Notes: generated by a model from the letters alone, not told the origin. A DNA stretch of 64,000 nt from Flavobacteriales bacterium (GCA_947449575.1 CANFRV010000004.1:92033-156032); one strand, 5' to 3'. Numbered from the stretch's first letter, positions 44,491 to 53,900 are shown. A program made the numbers and translations.

Positions 44491-44892
44491 CTATTTAGCA
44501 ATCCCTAAATCTGCATCTTCGTAGATTTTAAATTCAAAAGGTACCTTGACCATATATGCGTAATCTTGCCCTACTTCATACATATCCTCATCTGTTTCAC
44601 GATACAACCATTCTACTTTAACATCAAATCCATTGTCCGAAAGTTCATTTAATTTATACAAAAGAAATAAAATTCGTTTTGATGATGTGATGTTAAAATA
44701 TTCCAAATCAATGATTACAGTTGTCTCACTTGAAGGATCTAATAAATAAGAGTCAAACCAAGATAATATCGGCCCCCAAAATTCATCCGGTTGATCTGGT
44801 ATTGATCTTCCTTTAATCTGCATCACGCCAGAGTTCTTATCAAACAGAACATAAGGAGTTTGTGGAGAAGGATGTATTAATAATGTTTCCAT
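44491..44892 (-). CDS. SiaC-family (DUF1987) regulatory phosphoprotein
   Basis: This 133-residue protein is of the SiaC/DUF1987 family. It has TPYVLFDKNSGVMQIKGRS, the PILSWFDSYLLDP helix and DLEYFNITSSKRILFLLYKL. SiaC-like proteins resemble anti-anti-sigma factors. In Pseudomonas SiaC is phosphorylated on a Thr by SiaB, dephosphorylated by SiaA, and controls the SiaD diguanylate cyclase. Thr/Ser residues at NITSSKR lie at the equivalent place. No SiaA, SiaB or SiaD gene is adjacent here, so partners would be elsewhere. Confidence 0.85.
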   Translation of the reverse strand: METLLIHPSPQTPYVLFDKNSGVMQIKGRSIPDQPDEFWGPILSWFDSYLLDPSSETTVIIDLEYFNITSSKRILFLLYKLNELSDNGFDVKVEWLYRETDEDMYEVGQDYAYMVKVPFEFKIYEDADLGIAK

Positions 44893-45013
44893 TTACAAAG
44901 TTTAGTGTATGCAATTTGTGAAATTTATTTAATATATAATTATTTTTTCTACCAATTGATATTTTTCATAGACTAAAACCTACTTATTGGTGTACTAAAA
45001 ATAAACTATGAGC

Positions 45014-45877
45014 TTAAATAGATCTTTTAGTCATTGAATCTGACTTATCTATTACAAAATCTGCTAAAAACCGGATGGGATATTGAATACATTTTATTAA
45101 ATTAATATCTGAAGTTGCTAAAACTTTCTTTAAAATTTCTTGATTAAAATAACCATAACTTCCTACAACAAAAACATCTGTAATCTTAATACAACTATTT
45201 AATATTGATGTGTTTAAAAAATTATTAATGTTTTCAAAATGACAGTTTTCAATCTCTAAATGAGTATCTTGTAAGTCTTTAACTTGAACAGCAATAGAAC
45301 TTAAATATGTTTTACTATTTTCTCCATAAACATTCGACATAATTTCGCTTCGATTACCAAATACTTTCGACAATGAATTCATTGTAGATCCTGAAAAATC
45401 TCCTTTTAATAATTTAGTAATCAAAATTTTACCAAAAAAATAACCGCTTCCCTCATCTCCAAGTAGATATCCCAAACCTCCTTGAATTTCAGTTATTTCA
45501 TTTCCGTTAAAATGGCAAACTACTGACCCAGTTCCAAGTATCGCTACCGTACCTTGACTTTCACCCAACACAGAATGGCAAGCACCTAGTAAATCTGAAT
45601 AAACATGAACATGCTGAAATCCCCATTGCAAGAAATAACTGGTAATAATCTGGTTATTATCTTCATTTAAGCAGCCTGCACCATAAAAATAGACCTGAGA
45701 TTCTTTCATTTCACTTTTGGAATCCCAGTATTTGTCAAATTCTTCAAAAAAAGAAGTACCCCAATTAGAAGGATGAAAAGATTTTGTCGAAAAAAAATGT
45801 TTTTGTTTTTCTTTATCTACAAAACACCAGTCTGTTTGAGTGCCCCCACTATCCGCAATTAGAATTGTATGATTCAT
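45014..45877 (-). CDS. N-acetylglucosamine kinase-like, BadF/BadG/BcrA/BcrD ATPase fold
   Basis: This 287-residue ASKHA-fold kinase has phosphate-1 LIADSGGTQTDWCFVD, FYGAGC, ILGTGSVVCHFNG and the LLGDEGSGYFFGK loop. These are marks of the BadF/BadG/BcrA family, in which many bacterial members are N-acetylglucosamine kinases. Phosphorylation of an amino sugar from cell-wall recycling is a reasonable expectation. It has its own orientation and spacing and no clear operon partner. Confidence 0.85.
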   Translation of the reverse strand: MNHTILIADSGGTQTDWCFVDKEKQKHFFSTKSFHPSNWGTSFFEEFDKYWDSKSEMKESQVYFYGAGCLNEDNNQIITSYFLQWGFQHVHVYSDLLGACHSVLGESQGTVAILGTGSVVCHFNGNEITEIQGGLGYLLGDEGSGYFFGKILITKLLKGDFSGSTMNSLSKVFGNRSEIMSNVYGENSKTYLSSIAVQVKDLQDTHLEIENCHFENINNFLNTSILNSCIKITDVFVVGSYGYFNQEILKKVLATSDINLIKCIQYPIRFLADFVIDKSDSMTKRSI

Positions 45878-45952
45878 ACCCGAAAGGTAGTGAAATAAAT
45901 TAATCTGATATCGCAGAAACGAACCAATCTGGAAAAGAAAAAGTGATTTATT

Positions 45953-46756
45953 TTAAAAAGTCACTGACAGCAAGTCAAGTACACTTGGTATTTCACTAAT
46001 TGATTTTGAGAAATTTACTCCGTTTTTCACTTCTCTATAAAACCCATCTGGTTGAGAGCTAGAAAATTGATTTTTTGAGTCCGCAGCTGATGCACTCGAG
46101 ACACTTGGGGAAACTTGATTACTATTTTCAGATAGATATGAATCGATTGAATAGGGTATGTCATTTTCAATTACGTTCTTCTCACTTTGCGTGCTATTAT
46201 CACTGATAGATTCTATCCTACTTTTCTCACGCTTTAAATCTTCAGTAGTTGACTGCCTCTTTGTCGAAATTATCCGATCTTCTTCAGAATTAGCTGAATT
46301 TACTTTTAGATATTTTTTTGTAATTGGATTTATTACTTTTCTCTTGCCCTCTTTCACTTCATTCTTAGCTAATTGTGATATCGTAGAAATTTCCTTATTT
46401 TTCATCAATAACGGAAATGCAAGTAAAAGAAGTAACAACAATGCTGCAATTTGAATAATTGGACGTCGGTGAAAAGGTTTATCAAAAGGATATACCAACT
46501 TTTCAATGGATGAATTCCAGCGAGCAGCGGCTCCTACTTTATATTTTTCAGTAAATAATAGATCTAATTTTTCCTTTGTTGACGGTCTAACATTTTCTAT
46601 AGTTTGTTTTTTCATCAATTCCACTTCTATAAAAACATTTTTGAGTTGATCAAATCCTTCCTCATCAGAACACCATTCAAACAATTGTTCTTTTTCATTC
46701 ATTGATAATTCAACAAATGATTTATTAACTACAATTTCTACTAATTCTTTATTCAT
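45953..46756 (-). CDS. Membrane anti-sigma-factor-like protein
   Basis: This 267-residue protein has a cytosolic N-terminal acidic helical part (about 1-95, NKSFVELSMNEKEQLFEWCS). One membrane helix follows (about 101-117, IAALLLLLLLAFPLLM), then a long low-complexity Ser/Lys/Glu-rich extracytoplasmic tail. It starts 3 bases after the ECF sigma factor stop. Position and topology are those of an anti-sigma factor. No zinc-binding ZAS motif is visible, so the assignment rests on context. Confidence 0.65.
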   Translation of the reverse strand: MNKELVEIVVNKSFVELSMNEKEQLFEWCSDEEGFDQLKNVFIEVELMKKQTIENVRPSTKEKLDLLFTEKYKVGAAARWNSSIEKLVYPFDKPFHRRPIIQIAALLLLLLLAFPLLMKNKEISTISQLAKNEVKEGKRKVINPITKKYLKVNSANSEEDRIISTKRQSTTEDLKREKSRIESISDNSTQSEKNVIENDIPYSIDSYLSENSNQVSPSVSSASAADSKNQFSSSQPDGFYREVKNGVNFSKSISEIPSVLDLLSVTF

Positions 46757-46759
46757 AAC

Positions 46760-47344
46760 TCAACGATTTAAGGTAGGATTGAATTCTTTTAAACTCTCTG
46801 CTAAATATTTTGTTGCATAAAACAACCTTGATTTTACGGTTCCATCACTAATCTCTAAAACATCCGCTATTTCTTTAATAGACAGAGCATCTTCATGCCT
46901 TAAGGAAAAAACCTCTCGATGTTTTTCATCTAAATCAGCTAAACACCGTTGAAATGAATTTTTAAAAAACAAATCTTGAACTTCTTCCAATACATCTGAA
47001 TTTTGATCTGAAATGGAATACATATTATCTAGACCGCTTGAAGTGTTCTTTCTAACTTCTTGCTTTTTATATTCATTTTTACACATATTATTTGCAACCG
47101 AATAAACCCAGGTTTTAAAGGTTCTAGAAGTATCAAAAAGCTCTGGCTTCCCAATAATTTTCGCAAACAAATCATGTACAAAATCTTCTGCTTTTTCGCG
47201 ATCCTTCCACATCATTCTCATAAAATATGAGAGGAGAGGTTTTGCAAATCTTAGATATAGTTCATCGAACGCACGTTTATCACCACGAGAAATGCAGAGC
47301 ATTAAATTCTCATCCGTCATTTTTTTATGTTGCGCTCCAAACAT
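46760..47344 (-). CDS. ECF RNA polymerase sigma factor
   Basis: This 194-residue sigma-70 family ECF factor has region 2 (GDKRAFDELYLRFAKPLLSY, then AEDFVHDLFAKI and TFKTWVYSVANNMCKNEYKK). Region 4 reads EVFSLRHEDALSIKEIADVL and SDGTVKSRLFYATKYL. It lacks an extra C-terminal domain. It lies 5 bases after the 410-residue secreted protein gene and 3 before the anti-sigma-like gene, in one transcript with a good promoter. It is likely autoregulated or stress-responsive, which is inference. Confidence 0.93.
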   Translation of the reverse strand: MFGAQHKKMTDENLMLCISRGDKRAFDELYLRFAKPLLSYFMRMMWKDREKAEDFVHDLFAKIIGKPELFDTSRTFKTWVYSVANNMCKNEYKKQEVRKNTSSGLDNMYSISDQNSDVLEEVQDLFFKNSFQRCLADLDEKHREVFSLRHEDALSIKEIADVLEISDGTVKSRLFYATKYLAESLKEFNPTLNR

Positions 47345-47349
47345 ATGGA

Positions 47350-48582
47350 TTAGTTCACTTTTATTATTTTTTGCACTGGCTCATATTTATCACATTGTTT
47401 AGCAACCTTATCCAAAACCTCATCAATTATCTTCAATTGAGTGACATTTTCCTGGGCTGAATAAAAAGCCCTTAATTGCAATAACATTGGTAAGTAATTA
47501 GATAATATGGGTTTGTAAGTCTCATTTGCTGCTGCATACGATATCTTTTTTTTCAGTACCTCATTCCATAAATAATCATTTTTATAAAAATTATTGAAAG
47601 CACTTGAGTGATATTCAAAAACTAATCCTACGATATATAATTTCTCTTGAATTTTAAGAAAATACTCCTTGGGAGTTGTTAATGAAATAGACAGGGATTT
47701 ACGCTCATTTAGGCTACAAAAAGATTGCAAATATGCCACATCAATGACCAAACTTGAAGGTAGCAAATAGTTTTTACTCAATAATTGACTTCTATACTCT
47801 TGACTTTGAAGTAATTCCAAAGAAACAATCTGAACATCCGATCTCAAATGATTGACCATTTGCATGTATAAACAGGAATAGGTATCCTCCACACCGTGAG
47901 TAATCAAAGTTCCATTTTCTGGCGCAGATTGCAACAAATCCTGTGCGTAAATCAGTTGATTATTCTCCATTTGATTCATGGAAAATATTTTTTTCAAATA
48001 AACCAAGGCATTTTTAGTATCATTTAGAATCAAGTAATAAGCTGCTAATTGTAATTGAACATCCTTATTATTTGGCTGCAATTTTTCTGCTTTGAAAAGG
48101 TGATCTATGAGAGAAAGTGAATAATTGCCAGCTATATATTTATAAAAGTGATATTCAAAAGATTCAGGTGCATTTTTTTTAAAATAATCTACAATTTCAC
48201 TCATTTGAGTTTGTTGAAGAAGTGTAGGAGTTCGTTGATCTCTCTGCGATGAAGATTGAACTTTTACCTGTGAGAATTGAAATTCCATTTTCTCATACGC
48301 ACTAACGCTATCATCTACTAGAATTGATTTTCCGGTTGTGACTTCGTTTTTCAGATCCTTACTTTTGTTGACTTGCTTCTTGCTAACTTGTTGAGATTGA
48401 TTGGCAGGGAGAGAATCTAACAAGACATCTCCGGAAGGTTCTGCATTTACATTCGTTGAATTAGTGATTACAGGAAGATTTGTATTCGAATTAGTTGAAT
48501 TAGTTGTTTTTTCCATCTCATTAATTTGAGAAAAGCTTGAGAAAGAAAAGAAAATAACGAAAAATAAATATAGTACAGGCAT
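47350..48582 (-). CDS. Secreted helical (TPR-like) protein in the ECF operon
   Basis: This 410-residue protein begins with a signal peptide (YLFFVIFFSFSSFSQ). A Thr/Asn/Ser-rich low-complexity linker follows, then from about residue 140 helical repeats of about 34 residues such as NYSLSLIDHLFKAEKLQPNN and VQLQLAAYYLILNDTKNALV with the TPR pattern. No enzyme motif is recognised. As first gene of a transcript with the sigma and anti-sigma genes, it may be the extracytoplasmic sensor or the operon's target. The TPR call rests on spacing of small and aromatic residues. Confidence 0.65.
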   Translation of the reverse strand: MPVLYLFFVIFFSFSSFSQINEMEKTTNSTNSNTNLPVITNSTNVNAEPSGDVLLDSLPANQSQQVSKKQVNKSKDLKNEVTTGKSILVDDSVSAYEKMEFQFSQVKVQSSSQRDQRTPTLLQQTQMSEIVDYFKKNAPESFEYHFYKYIAGNYSLSLIDHLFKAEKLQPNNKDVQLQLAAYYLILNDTKNALVYLKKIFSMNQMENNQLIYAQDLLQSAPENGTLITHGVEDTYSCLYMQMVNHLRSDVQIVSLELLQSQEYRSQLLSKNYLLPSSLVIDVAYLQSFCSLNERKSLSISLTTPKEYFLKIQEKLYIVGLVFEYHSSAFNNFYKNDYLWNEVLKKKISYAAANETYKPILSNYLPMLLQLRAFYSAQENVTQLKIIDEVLDKVAKQCDKYEPVQKIIKVN

Positions 48583-48611
48583 TTTTGTATGAATTTGTAG
48601 TCAGTACATCT

Positions 48612-48644
48612 CAAAGATACAAAGGTTCATTCAAAAAACACAAA
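48612..48644 (-). promoter_or_regulatory. Promoter of the ECF sigma operon
   Basis: On the minus strand TTTG (48644-48641), a 21-base spacer and TATCTTTG (48619-48612) match the Bacteroidota pattern. The leader to the ATG is about 25 bases. A housekeeping-type promoter suggests the operon is not solely under its own ECF factor. Confidence 0.55.
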
Positions 48645-48684
48645 TTCATGAAATTAATCTTGAAAACTAAAAACCTTGGAGATT

Positions 48685-49365
48685 TTAGTTTAAAGAATCA
48701 GAGGCGAAGAGAAACTTATTAGGAGAAACCAAACTAGTTTTTACAGCGTACATTACGATTCCAGCCGTATTTTTCACCCCTAATTTCGCCATAATATTTT
48801 TTCGATGGGTATTGATCGTGTGTGTACTCAAAAATAGTTGCTCGGCGATTTGTATGTTTGTCATTCCTTCTGAAATCAAAACAATAATTTCTAATTCTCT
48901 AACAGATAAAACAATAGGTTCGCAAGAAAAAGATTCAAAATCAATGTCATTCACATTTATTGAAGCCTTGTGAATGGTTTCAAGAATTTTACCACAGAAG
49001 AACTTATTTCCTTTATTTGTTTCAACCACTGCATCTATAATCTCCTGGATATCACAGTCTTTTTTTACATAACTCATGACACCAGACCTCAAAGCATCGA
49101 CCAATGTTTGGGCTGATTGCAAAGGAGTGATAGCAAGAAATTTCACGGTATTATTTGACGCTAAAATCGTATGAACAACGTCTATATCAAAATTATCAGA
49201 TGTGTAATCAATCATCACGACATCAGCTCCAAAACTTTTAACCTGATCTTTTAATTCTTGATTACTTCTAGCTTCACTAATAATTTCAAGATTTTTCACA
49301 GAGGAAAGAATTGCTCTCATTCCTGCTCTTACTAATTCATTGCTATCTGCTAAAATAATACGCAT
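48685..49365 (-). CDS. NarL/LuxR-type response regulator (orphan)
   Basis: This regulator of about 226 residues has an N-terminal receiver with Asp53 as phospho-acceptor (VVMIDYTSDNFD) and a Lys in SYVKKDC. The acidic pocket has only one Asp (LADSN) instead of the usual Asp-Asp pair. The C-terminal LuxR helix-turn-helix is LSVRELEIIVLISEGMTNIQ and STHTINTHRKNIMAKLGV. The start is ATG 49365; the upstream TTG is unlikely. No histidine kinase is adjacent. Confidence 0.88.
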   Translation of the reverse strand: MRIILADSNELVRAGMRAILSSVKNLEIISEARSNQELKDQVKSFGADVVMIDYTSDNFDIDVVHTILASNNTVKFLAITPLQSAQTLVDALRSGVMSYVKKDCDIQEIIDAVVETNKGNKFFCGKILETIHKASINVNDIDFESFSCEPIVLSVRELEIIVLISEGMTNIQIAEQLFLSTHTINTHRKNIMAKLGVKNTAGIVMYAVKTSLVSPNKFLFASDSLN

Positions 49366-49391
49366 CTTATTTAGAATAATTTTAAACAAGG

Positions 49392-49423
49392 CAAATATAA
49401 GAAGACTAATTGATATTATTCAA
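49392..49423 (-). promoter_or_regulatory. Promoter of the NarL-type regulator
   Basis: On the minus strand TTG (49423-49421), a 21-base spacer and TATATTTG (49399-49392) match the Bacteroidota pattern. TATATTTGCCTTGT is shared with the DUF4494 promoter. The predicted leader is about 21 bases. Confidence 0.6.
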
Positions 49424-49427
49424 AATC

Positions 49428-51047
49428 TCAATTATTTATTTTTTTAACTTTCATGTAAAAATTGGGATCAACTATTAGTGACTCTTTTTTTTCAAGATTT
49501 ATAGGAAGTTTTATCCATTCATCAGTAGGGAAAATCCAATGACCATTAGTAAGTCTAATTTTCATATCAAACCCTGCAACACAGTCTGTCCATCTGCAAA
49601 TAACAGTTTCATTTTCAATCTTATATTCTAATTTCGGAATTTGAATCGTTCTTAAATACTGATCAAATATTTTTGAACAATTAATTCCACTTGCATTATT
49701 TATGAAGTTTTCAATTTCACCTGTTGTAACCGTTTTATGCCAGAAAGTCTCGTTTAATCCGCGTAATAGTTGCCTAAACTTTTCATCATCGTCCATAAGT
49801 TGCCTAATAATATGAATCAAATTACTCCCTTTGGAATACATATCTCCACTGCCTTCTTTATTGACAGAATATTTACCAATTATTGGTCGGTCGTTACGAA
49901 TCGACGAACGAAGTCCATTTTGGTATTCATTTCCAGCTTCAACTCCATACAGACAAGAGGTATAGATGGTTTCAGAATAGGTTGTAAATCCTTCGTGCAC
50001 CCACATATCTGCAATATCATTCGTTGTAATGTTATTTCCAAACCATTCATGACCACTCTCGTGCACTAAAATATAATCCCATTTTTTCCCCCATCCAGAA
50101 CCTGATAAATCTCTTCCCAAATATCCATTTTGAAAATTATTACCATACGCCACAGCACTTTGATGCTCCATTCCTAGATAGGGAGATTGCACTAATTTAT
50201 AGCCATCTTCATAAAAAGGATAAGGACCAAACCAGTGTTCGAAGCTTTTCAACATGGAGGGAACTTGTTTAAATTGAACTTTAGCTCTCTCTAACTCATA
50301 ATCTAGTACCCAATAATCGCAACTTAGATTACCTTTTTCTCCCTTATAATTTTCTTCCCAATGCACATATTTCCCAATGTAAGGAATCACATTATAGTTA
50401 TTAATTGGATTTTTGACTTCCCACGTTGTTGCAACAAATCCCTTCGAATATTCTTTTGTGTCAATTATTCTTCCATTTGAAACAGCAACTAATGTATCTG
50501 GAATAATTATTGTCATTGAAACCCCGTTTTCCGGCTCATCACTTTGATGATCTTTGCATGGATACCAAACGCTTGCCCCAAGACCTTGGCAGGCAACAGA
50601 CATCCATGGTCTTCCTTTCTCATCCTTTTTCCATATCCAACCACCATCCCATGGAGGATTTATTGCTTCTCGTGGTTTTCCGGAAAAATAAATAGTAATT
50701 TTTTGTGCTTTTTCCTGAAAAACAATCTCCGAAAAATTTAGATGAAAAACATTTCCTTCGCGCTGGTATTTAATTTTTTTATTTTCAAAAAACACAGAAT
50801 CAATATTCATAGGAGATTGAAGGTCAATCTGCATAAAATCAAATTTCTCTGTCATCTCAAAATAAATCCTATTTTCTCCTTTTATGGTTTTTGAGTTGTA
50901 ATCTGGTTGCACAGAAAGTTCATATCTCAGGAGATTCCACCAGGATCGCTCCGAATTTATAGATCCTCTTAACGTATCTTGATGATTCGTTTTATTCTGA
51001 CTCACTAAGCTGAAAGGTAAAAGAAATAAAACAGCGAAAAATTTCAT
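49428..51047 (-). CDS. M1-family zinc metallopeptidase, secreted
   Basis: This peptidase of about 539 residues has a signal peptide (FFAVLFLLPFSLVSQ) and the M1 motif HESGHEWFGN (HExxH) with the third ligand Glu in WVHEGFTTY, 18 residues later. The exopeptidase motif near GMEHQSAVAYGN resembles the GAMEN loop (here GMEHQ, non-canonical). It probably cuts peptides in the periplasm or outside. The start is ATG 51047; an upstream TTG in the same frame would overlap the next gene's end and precede the signal. Confidence 0.9.
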   Translation of the reverse strand: MKFFAVLFLLPFSLVSQNKTNHQDTLRGSINSERSWWNLLRYELSVQPDYNSKTIKGENRIYFEMTEKFDFMQIDLQSPMNIDSVFFENKKIKYQREGNVFHLNFSEIVFQEKAQKITIYFSGKPREAINPPWDGGWIWKKDEKGRPWMSVACQGLGASVWYPCKDHQSDEPENGVSMTIIIPDTLVAVSNGRIIDTKEYSKGFVATTWEVKNPINNYNVIPYIGKYVHWEENYKGEKGNLSCDYWVLDYELERAKVQFKQVPSMLKSFEHWFGPYPFYEDGYKLVQSPYLGMEHQSAVAYGNNFQNGYLGRDLSGSGWGKKWDYILVHESGHEWFGNNITTNDIADMWVHEGFTTYSETIYTSCLYGVEAGNEYQNGLRSSIRNDRPIIGKYSVNKEGSGDMYSKGSNLIHIIRQLMDDDEKFRQLLRGLNETFWHKTVTTGEIENFINNASGINCSKIFDQYLRTIQIPKLEYKIENETVICRWTDCVAGFDMKIRLTNGHWIFPTDEWIKLPINLEKKESLIVDPNFYMKVKKINN

Positions 51048-51106
51048 ATTAACATGATTTGTCAATTCAAAAATAATAACAATAAAGAGAAAATAGTACG
51101 TTTGAT

Positions 51107-52357
51107 TCAATCAACATACATTTTGTCTTTTAGTTGCTCTTTCAATTTCTCAAGAAAGGGATTCAACTTCTCCAAGGTAACATGATCCATCACTACAATC
51201 TTGTACCATTTTGGATCATGATGATTATCAGGTATTAATCCAAATTTAGTAGCGATCTCTTTAGAAATATATTGTTCTTTCATGGTAACAATATTTGAGC
51301 TTGCATGTCGATAAAACTGCACTTTTAAAGCTCTTAACTGATCACATAAATAGTCCGTTCTTTTTTGTAAGATAAAAATTTTCTCGCTCCAACCATTTGG
51401 TCCATAAGTTGATAATATCATCCAAATCGCTATTGCATTTGCCCCAGACCGACTTCCTACCAGGGTACAATCTTCGCCTTCAACATAACTTGCTTCTTGA
51501 GTTGTTGTATAATGAATTAAATTTTTACGAGCTAAAAATATTCCCGTACCATAAGGAGCTTGAGCCATTTTGTGGGCATCCAATGTAATAGAACTAATGA
51601 TTGGATTCTGGAAATTGATTAGGTTATTTTCCCCTTTAGAAAAGGGATAGTAAAAACCTCCGAACGCAGCATCGATATGTAATTTAAATTCAACATTTTC
51701 TTCTTGTACAGCGTCTACGTATACTTCTATTGAATCTACAGAACCGAACATAGTTGTCATCATATTTGCAACGACCACAAAATAGTTAATACCCTCACTT
51801 TTAGCTTGTCTAATTGCTTTTAAAACCGAATCTCTACTAATTTCTCTTGTTTCAAAATCAACATCAACTTTATATATTGAAATATTTAAAATATTCGCTC
51901 CCTTTGCCATTGAATAGTGACTATCGGTACTGCAAATAACCGCAATTTCGCTGTACTTGGCTTTGAATTTACTCTGAAAATAATTACGATACATCCAAAT
52001 TGCTTGCATATTTGCCTCCGTTCCTCCCGAAGCAATATATCCATCAAATTGATCTATTGTACCCTTTAAAATATCTTCAGCACAGATAGAAATAACCTCT
52101 CTTTCTATAGCTTGTGTCCCCGCAAAAAAACTTTCTGAACTTCCTAGTGTATGACAACCAATATGATTCGGATTCTGAAGTAATGTAGATAAAAAGGGTG
52201 TGTCCGACATAGTAAATTTATCTTTGGTGAACACTTTTTCATCTAAATAAGTAGCTGGTACGCCAATGATCGACTCTTTTTGATAATTTACGTTATGGGT
52301 TAAGGCTAGGAATATTTTATCATTTATTTCCTGCTGACTTTTTTTAATCCAGTTCAT
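51107..52357 (-). CDS. PLP-dependent amino-acid decarboxylase, group II
   Basis: This 416-residue group II decarboxylase has SGGTEANMQAIW, a PLP-contact HIDAAFGGFYYP, and the Schiff-base Lys in SITLDAHKMAQAPYGTG. Relatives decarboxylate glutamate, histidine, tyrosine or aromatic amino acids. The family pattern is closest to histidine- or glutamate-type decarboxylases, but specificity is not safe to call. It starts at ATG 52357 and ends 60 bases before the M1 peptidase ATG. Confidence 0.85.
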   Translation of the reverse strand: MNWIKKSQQEINDKIFLALTHNVNYQKESIIGVPATYLDEKVFTKDKFTMSDTPFLSTLLQNPNHIGCHTLGSSESFFAGTQAIEREVISICAEDILKGTIDQFDGYIASGGTEANMQAIWMYRNYFQSKFKAKYSEIAVICSTDSHYSMAKGANILNISIYKVDVDFETREISRDSVLKAIRQAKSEGINYFVVVANMMTTMFGSVDSIEVYVDAVQEENVEFKLHIDAAFGGFYYPFSKGENNLINFQNPIISSITLDAHKMAQAPYGTGIFLARKNLIHYTTTQEASYVEGEDCTLVGSRSGANAIAIWMILSTYGPNGWSEKIFILQKRTDYLCDQLRALKVQFYRHASSNIVTMKEQYISKEIATKFGLIPDNHHDPKWYKIVVMDHVTLEKLNPFLEKLKEQLKDKMYVD

Positions 52358-52438
52358 TGGTTCGATTTAAATACTGTAGAAAACAAAGTTAATGGAAAAA
52401 CTGCAGGATATCTGTTAAAAAAATATTTAAATGTTAAA

Positions 52439-53824
52439 TTATTTACGACTTCCTTGAATAAATAAAGAGGGAGTTTGACCAGTATGCCTTTTAAAAGCAC
52501 TATTGAAAGCTGATTTAGATTTGAATCCAACCATTTGACTTTGCGCCTCGATTGTGTAATTGTTATTCGATAAAAGCACAGCTTTTGCTTCTTCTACCCT
52601 ATATTCATTAACGAAATGAACAAAACTTTTATCAAATTCATGATTAATTACTTGTGATAAATATTTACTATTTGTATTTAATCTTTTAGCCAAAGTAAAA
52701 ATATTTAAATTTTGATCAAGGTATGGTTTCTCGGTTTTAATCACCACCAATAAATCTTCTTTAATTTTTTCAAAAATTAGTCGTTGACTTTCTGATAATA
52801 CTTTATCTTTTTCATCGAAAGAGTCAGATTCATTTGCTTCATTTTCTAACACTAGGATCGTCTTCTGCTTAATTGCATGCTGGCCTGAATAGATGATATA
52901 GAGCAGAATTATCAGATTAAAAAAAATATTTGTGATAGCACTTATTTTTTTATCAGGGCTTTTAATAATTATTTCCTTTAAAGAATTATAAGTTGGATTA
53001 TAGGCTAACTCAGGAACATAAAATGTTTTACTATTTAAGCGGACAATTTTATACCGAACATCTTTATCTGCTTGCTCATAACCTGTTAATGAGACTTTAT
53101 CTCCAGTAATAAGATCATTCACAGAATTTGTTTGAATTTTAACACCTTTTTTGTAACTTGAGATTTTGTGAGTACTGGAAACATTTTCTCCTTTTATAAC
53201 ATTTACTAAAACCATTCCCACGATAAAGAAAACATAGCCAAAAACTAAAATTTTTAGCCAACTTAAATCAACTTCTTCAGAATAGGAATAAATTTGCTCC
53301 ATCTTCCGCTTATGTTGCCTATACCCTTTTATTGATAGAAAAATATAAATTGCATTTTGAATTAAAAATACCACGACCAAACTTCCCAAGGCAATTATCG
53401 TTAAAATATCAATAATTATTTTTTTTAAAGCTTGATCTTCTTTTGGTAATGCTACTACTGTAATTGACAAAATTGAAACTAGAGCACCCACGATAATCGC
53501 TGGTAAAAAGTGAATAATTGGTCTTTTGCCATTTTCAAAGGAAATGAGTTGTCGAATATATAACCACATTAAAGGACCTAAAACCAAAGACAAAGGCACA
53601 ACTAATAGCAATACAACAATTGTGATCGATCTAAATTTTATATTTAAATCAACTAAAAAGAAAAACAATACGATGAATGCAAGTGAGACTAAAAACCACG
53701 TAAAATATTTCGTATCTTTTGATTCGTTTTTTTTTAAGGTTGTAATTTGGAAAGCATATAAAAATCCTACAAAGCATGTCAAAACACTCAGTAAATTATA
53801 AATAGAAAAATTAATCTCTAACAT
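52439..53824 (-). CDS. Membrane AraC-type regulator with periplasmic insert
   Basis: This 461-residue protein has seven predicted helices: about 9-29, 40-61, 66-90, 103-126, 137-166, 191-213 and 288-308. A C-terminal AraC HTH follows (about 355-461; LNIFTLAKRLNTNSKYLSQV and QSQMVGFKSKSAFNSAFKRH). Loops after helices 1, 5 and 7 are basic, so the C-terminus is cytosolic and the loop between helices 6 and 7 lies outside. That loop is an extra segment of about 75 residues with beta-strand pattern (KTFYVPELAYNPTYNSLKEI). It may be a sensor; usual relatives have a short loop there. Confidence 0.8.
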   Translation of the reverse strand: MLEINFSIYNLLSVLTCFVGFLYAFQITTLKKNESKDTKYFTWFLVSLAFIVLFFFLVDLNIKFRSITIVVLLLVVPLSLVLGPLMWLYIRQLISFENGKRPIIHFLPAIIVGALVSILSITVVALPKEDQALKKIIIDILTIIALGSLVVVFLIQNAIYIFLSIKGYRQHKRKMEQIYSYSEEVDLSWLKILVFGYVFFIVGMVLVNVIKGENVSSTHKISSYKKGVKIQTNSVNDLITGDKVSLTGYEQADKDVRYKIVRLNSKTFYVPELAYNPTYNSLKEIIIKSPDKKISAITNIFFNLIILLYIIYSGQHAIKQKTILVLENEANESDSFDEKDKVLSESQRLIFEKIKEDLLVVIKTEKPYLDQNLNIFTLAKRLNTNSKYLSQVINHEFDKSFVHFVNEYRVEEAKAVLLSNNNYTIEAQSQMVGFKSKSAFNSAFKRHTGQTPSLFIQGSRK

Positions 53825-53900
53825 GTATTATCTTAATAATTCTTACTTAAATTAACTTCTCACTTATGAAGATAACAAAAAAAAATCGATTTCTGAATAA

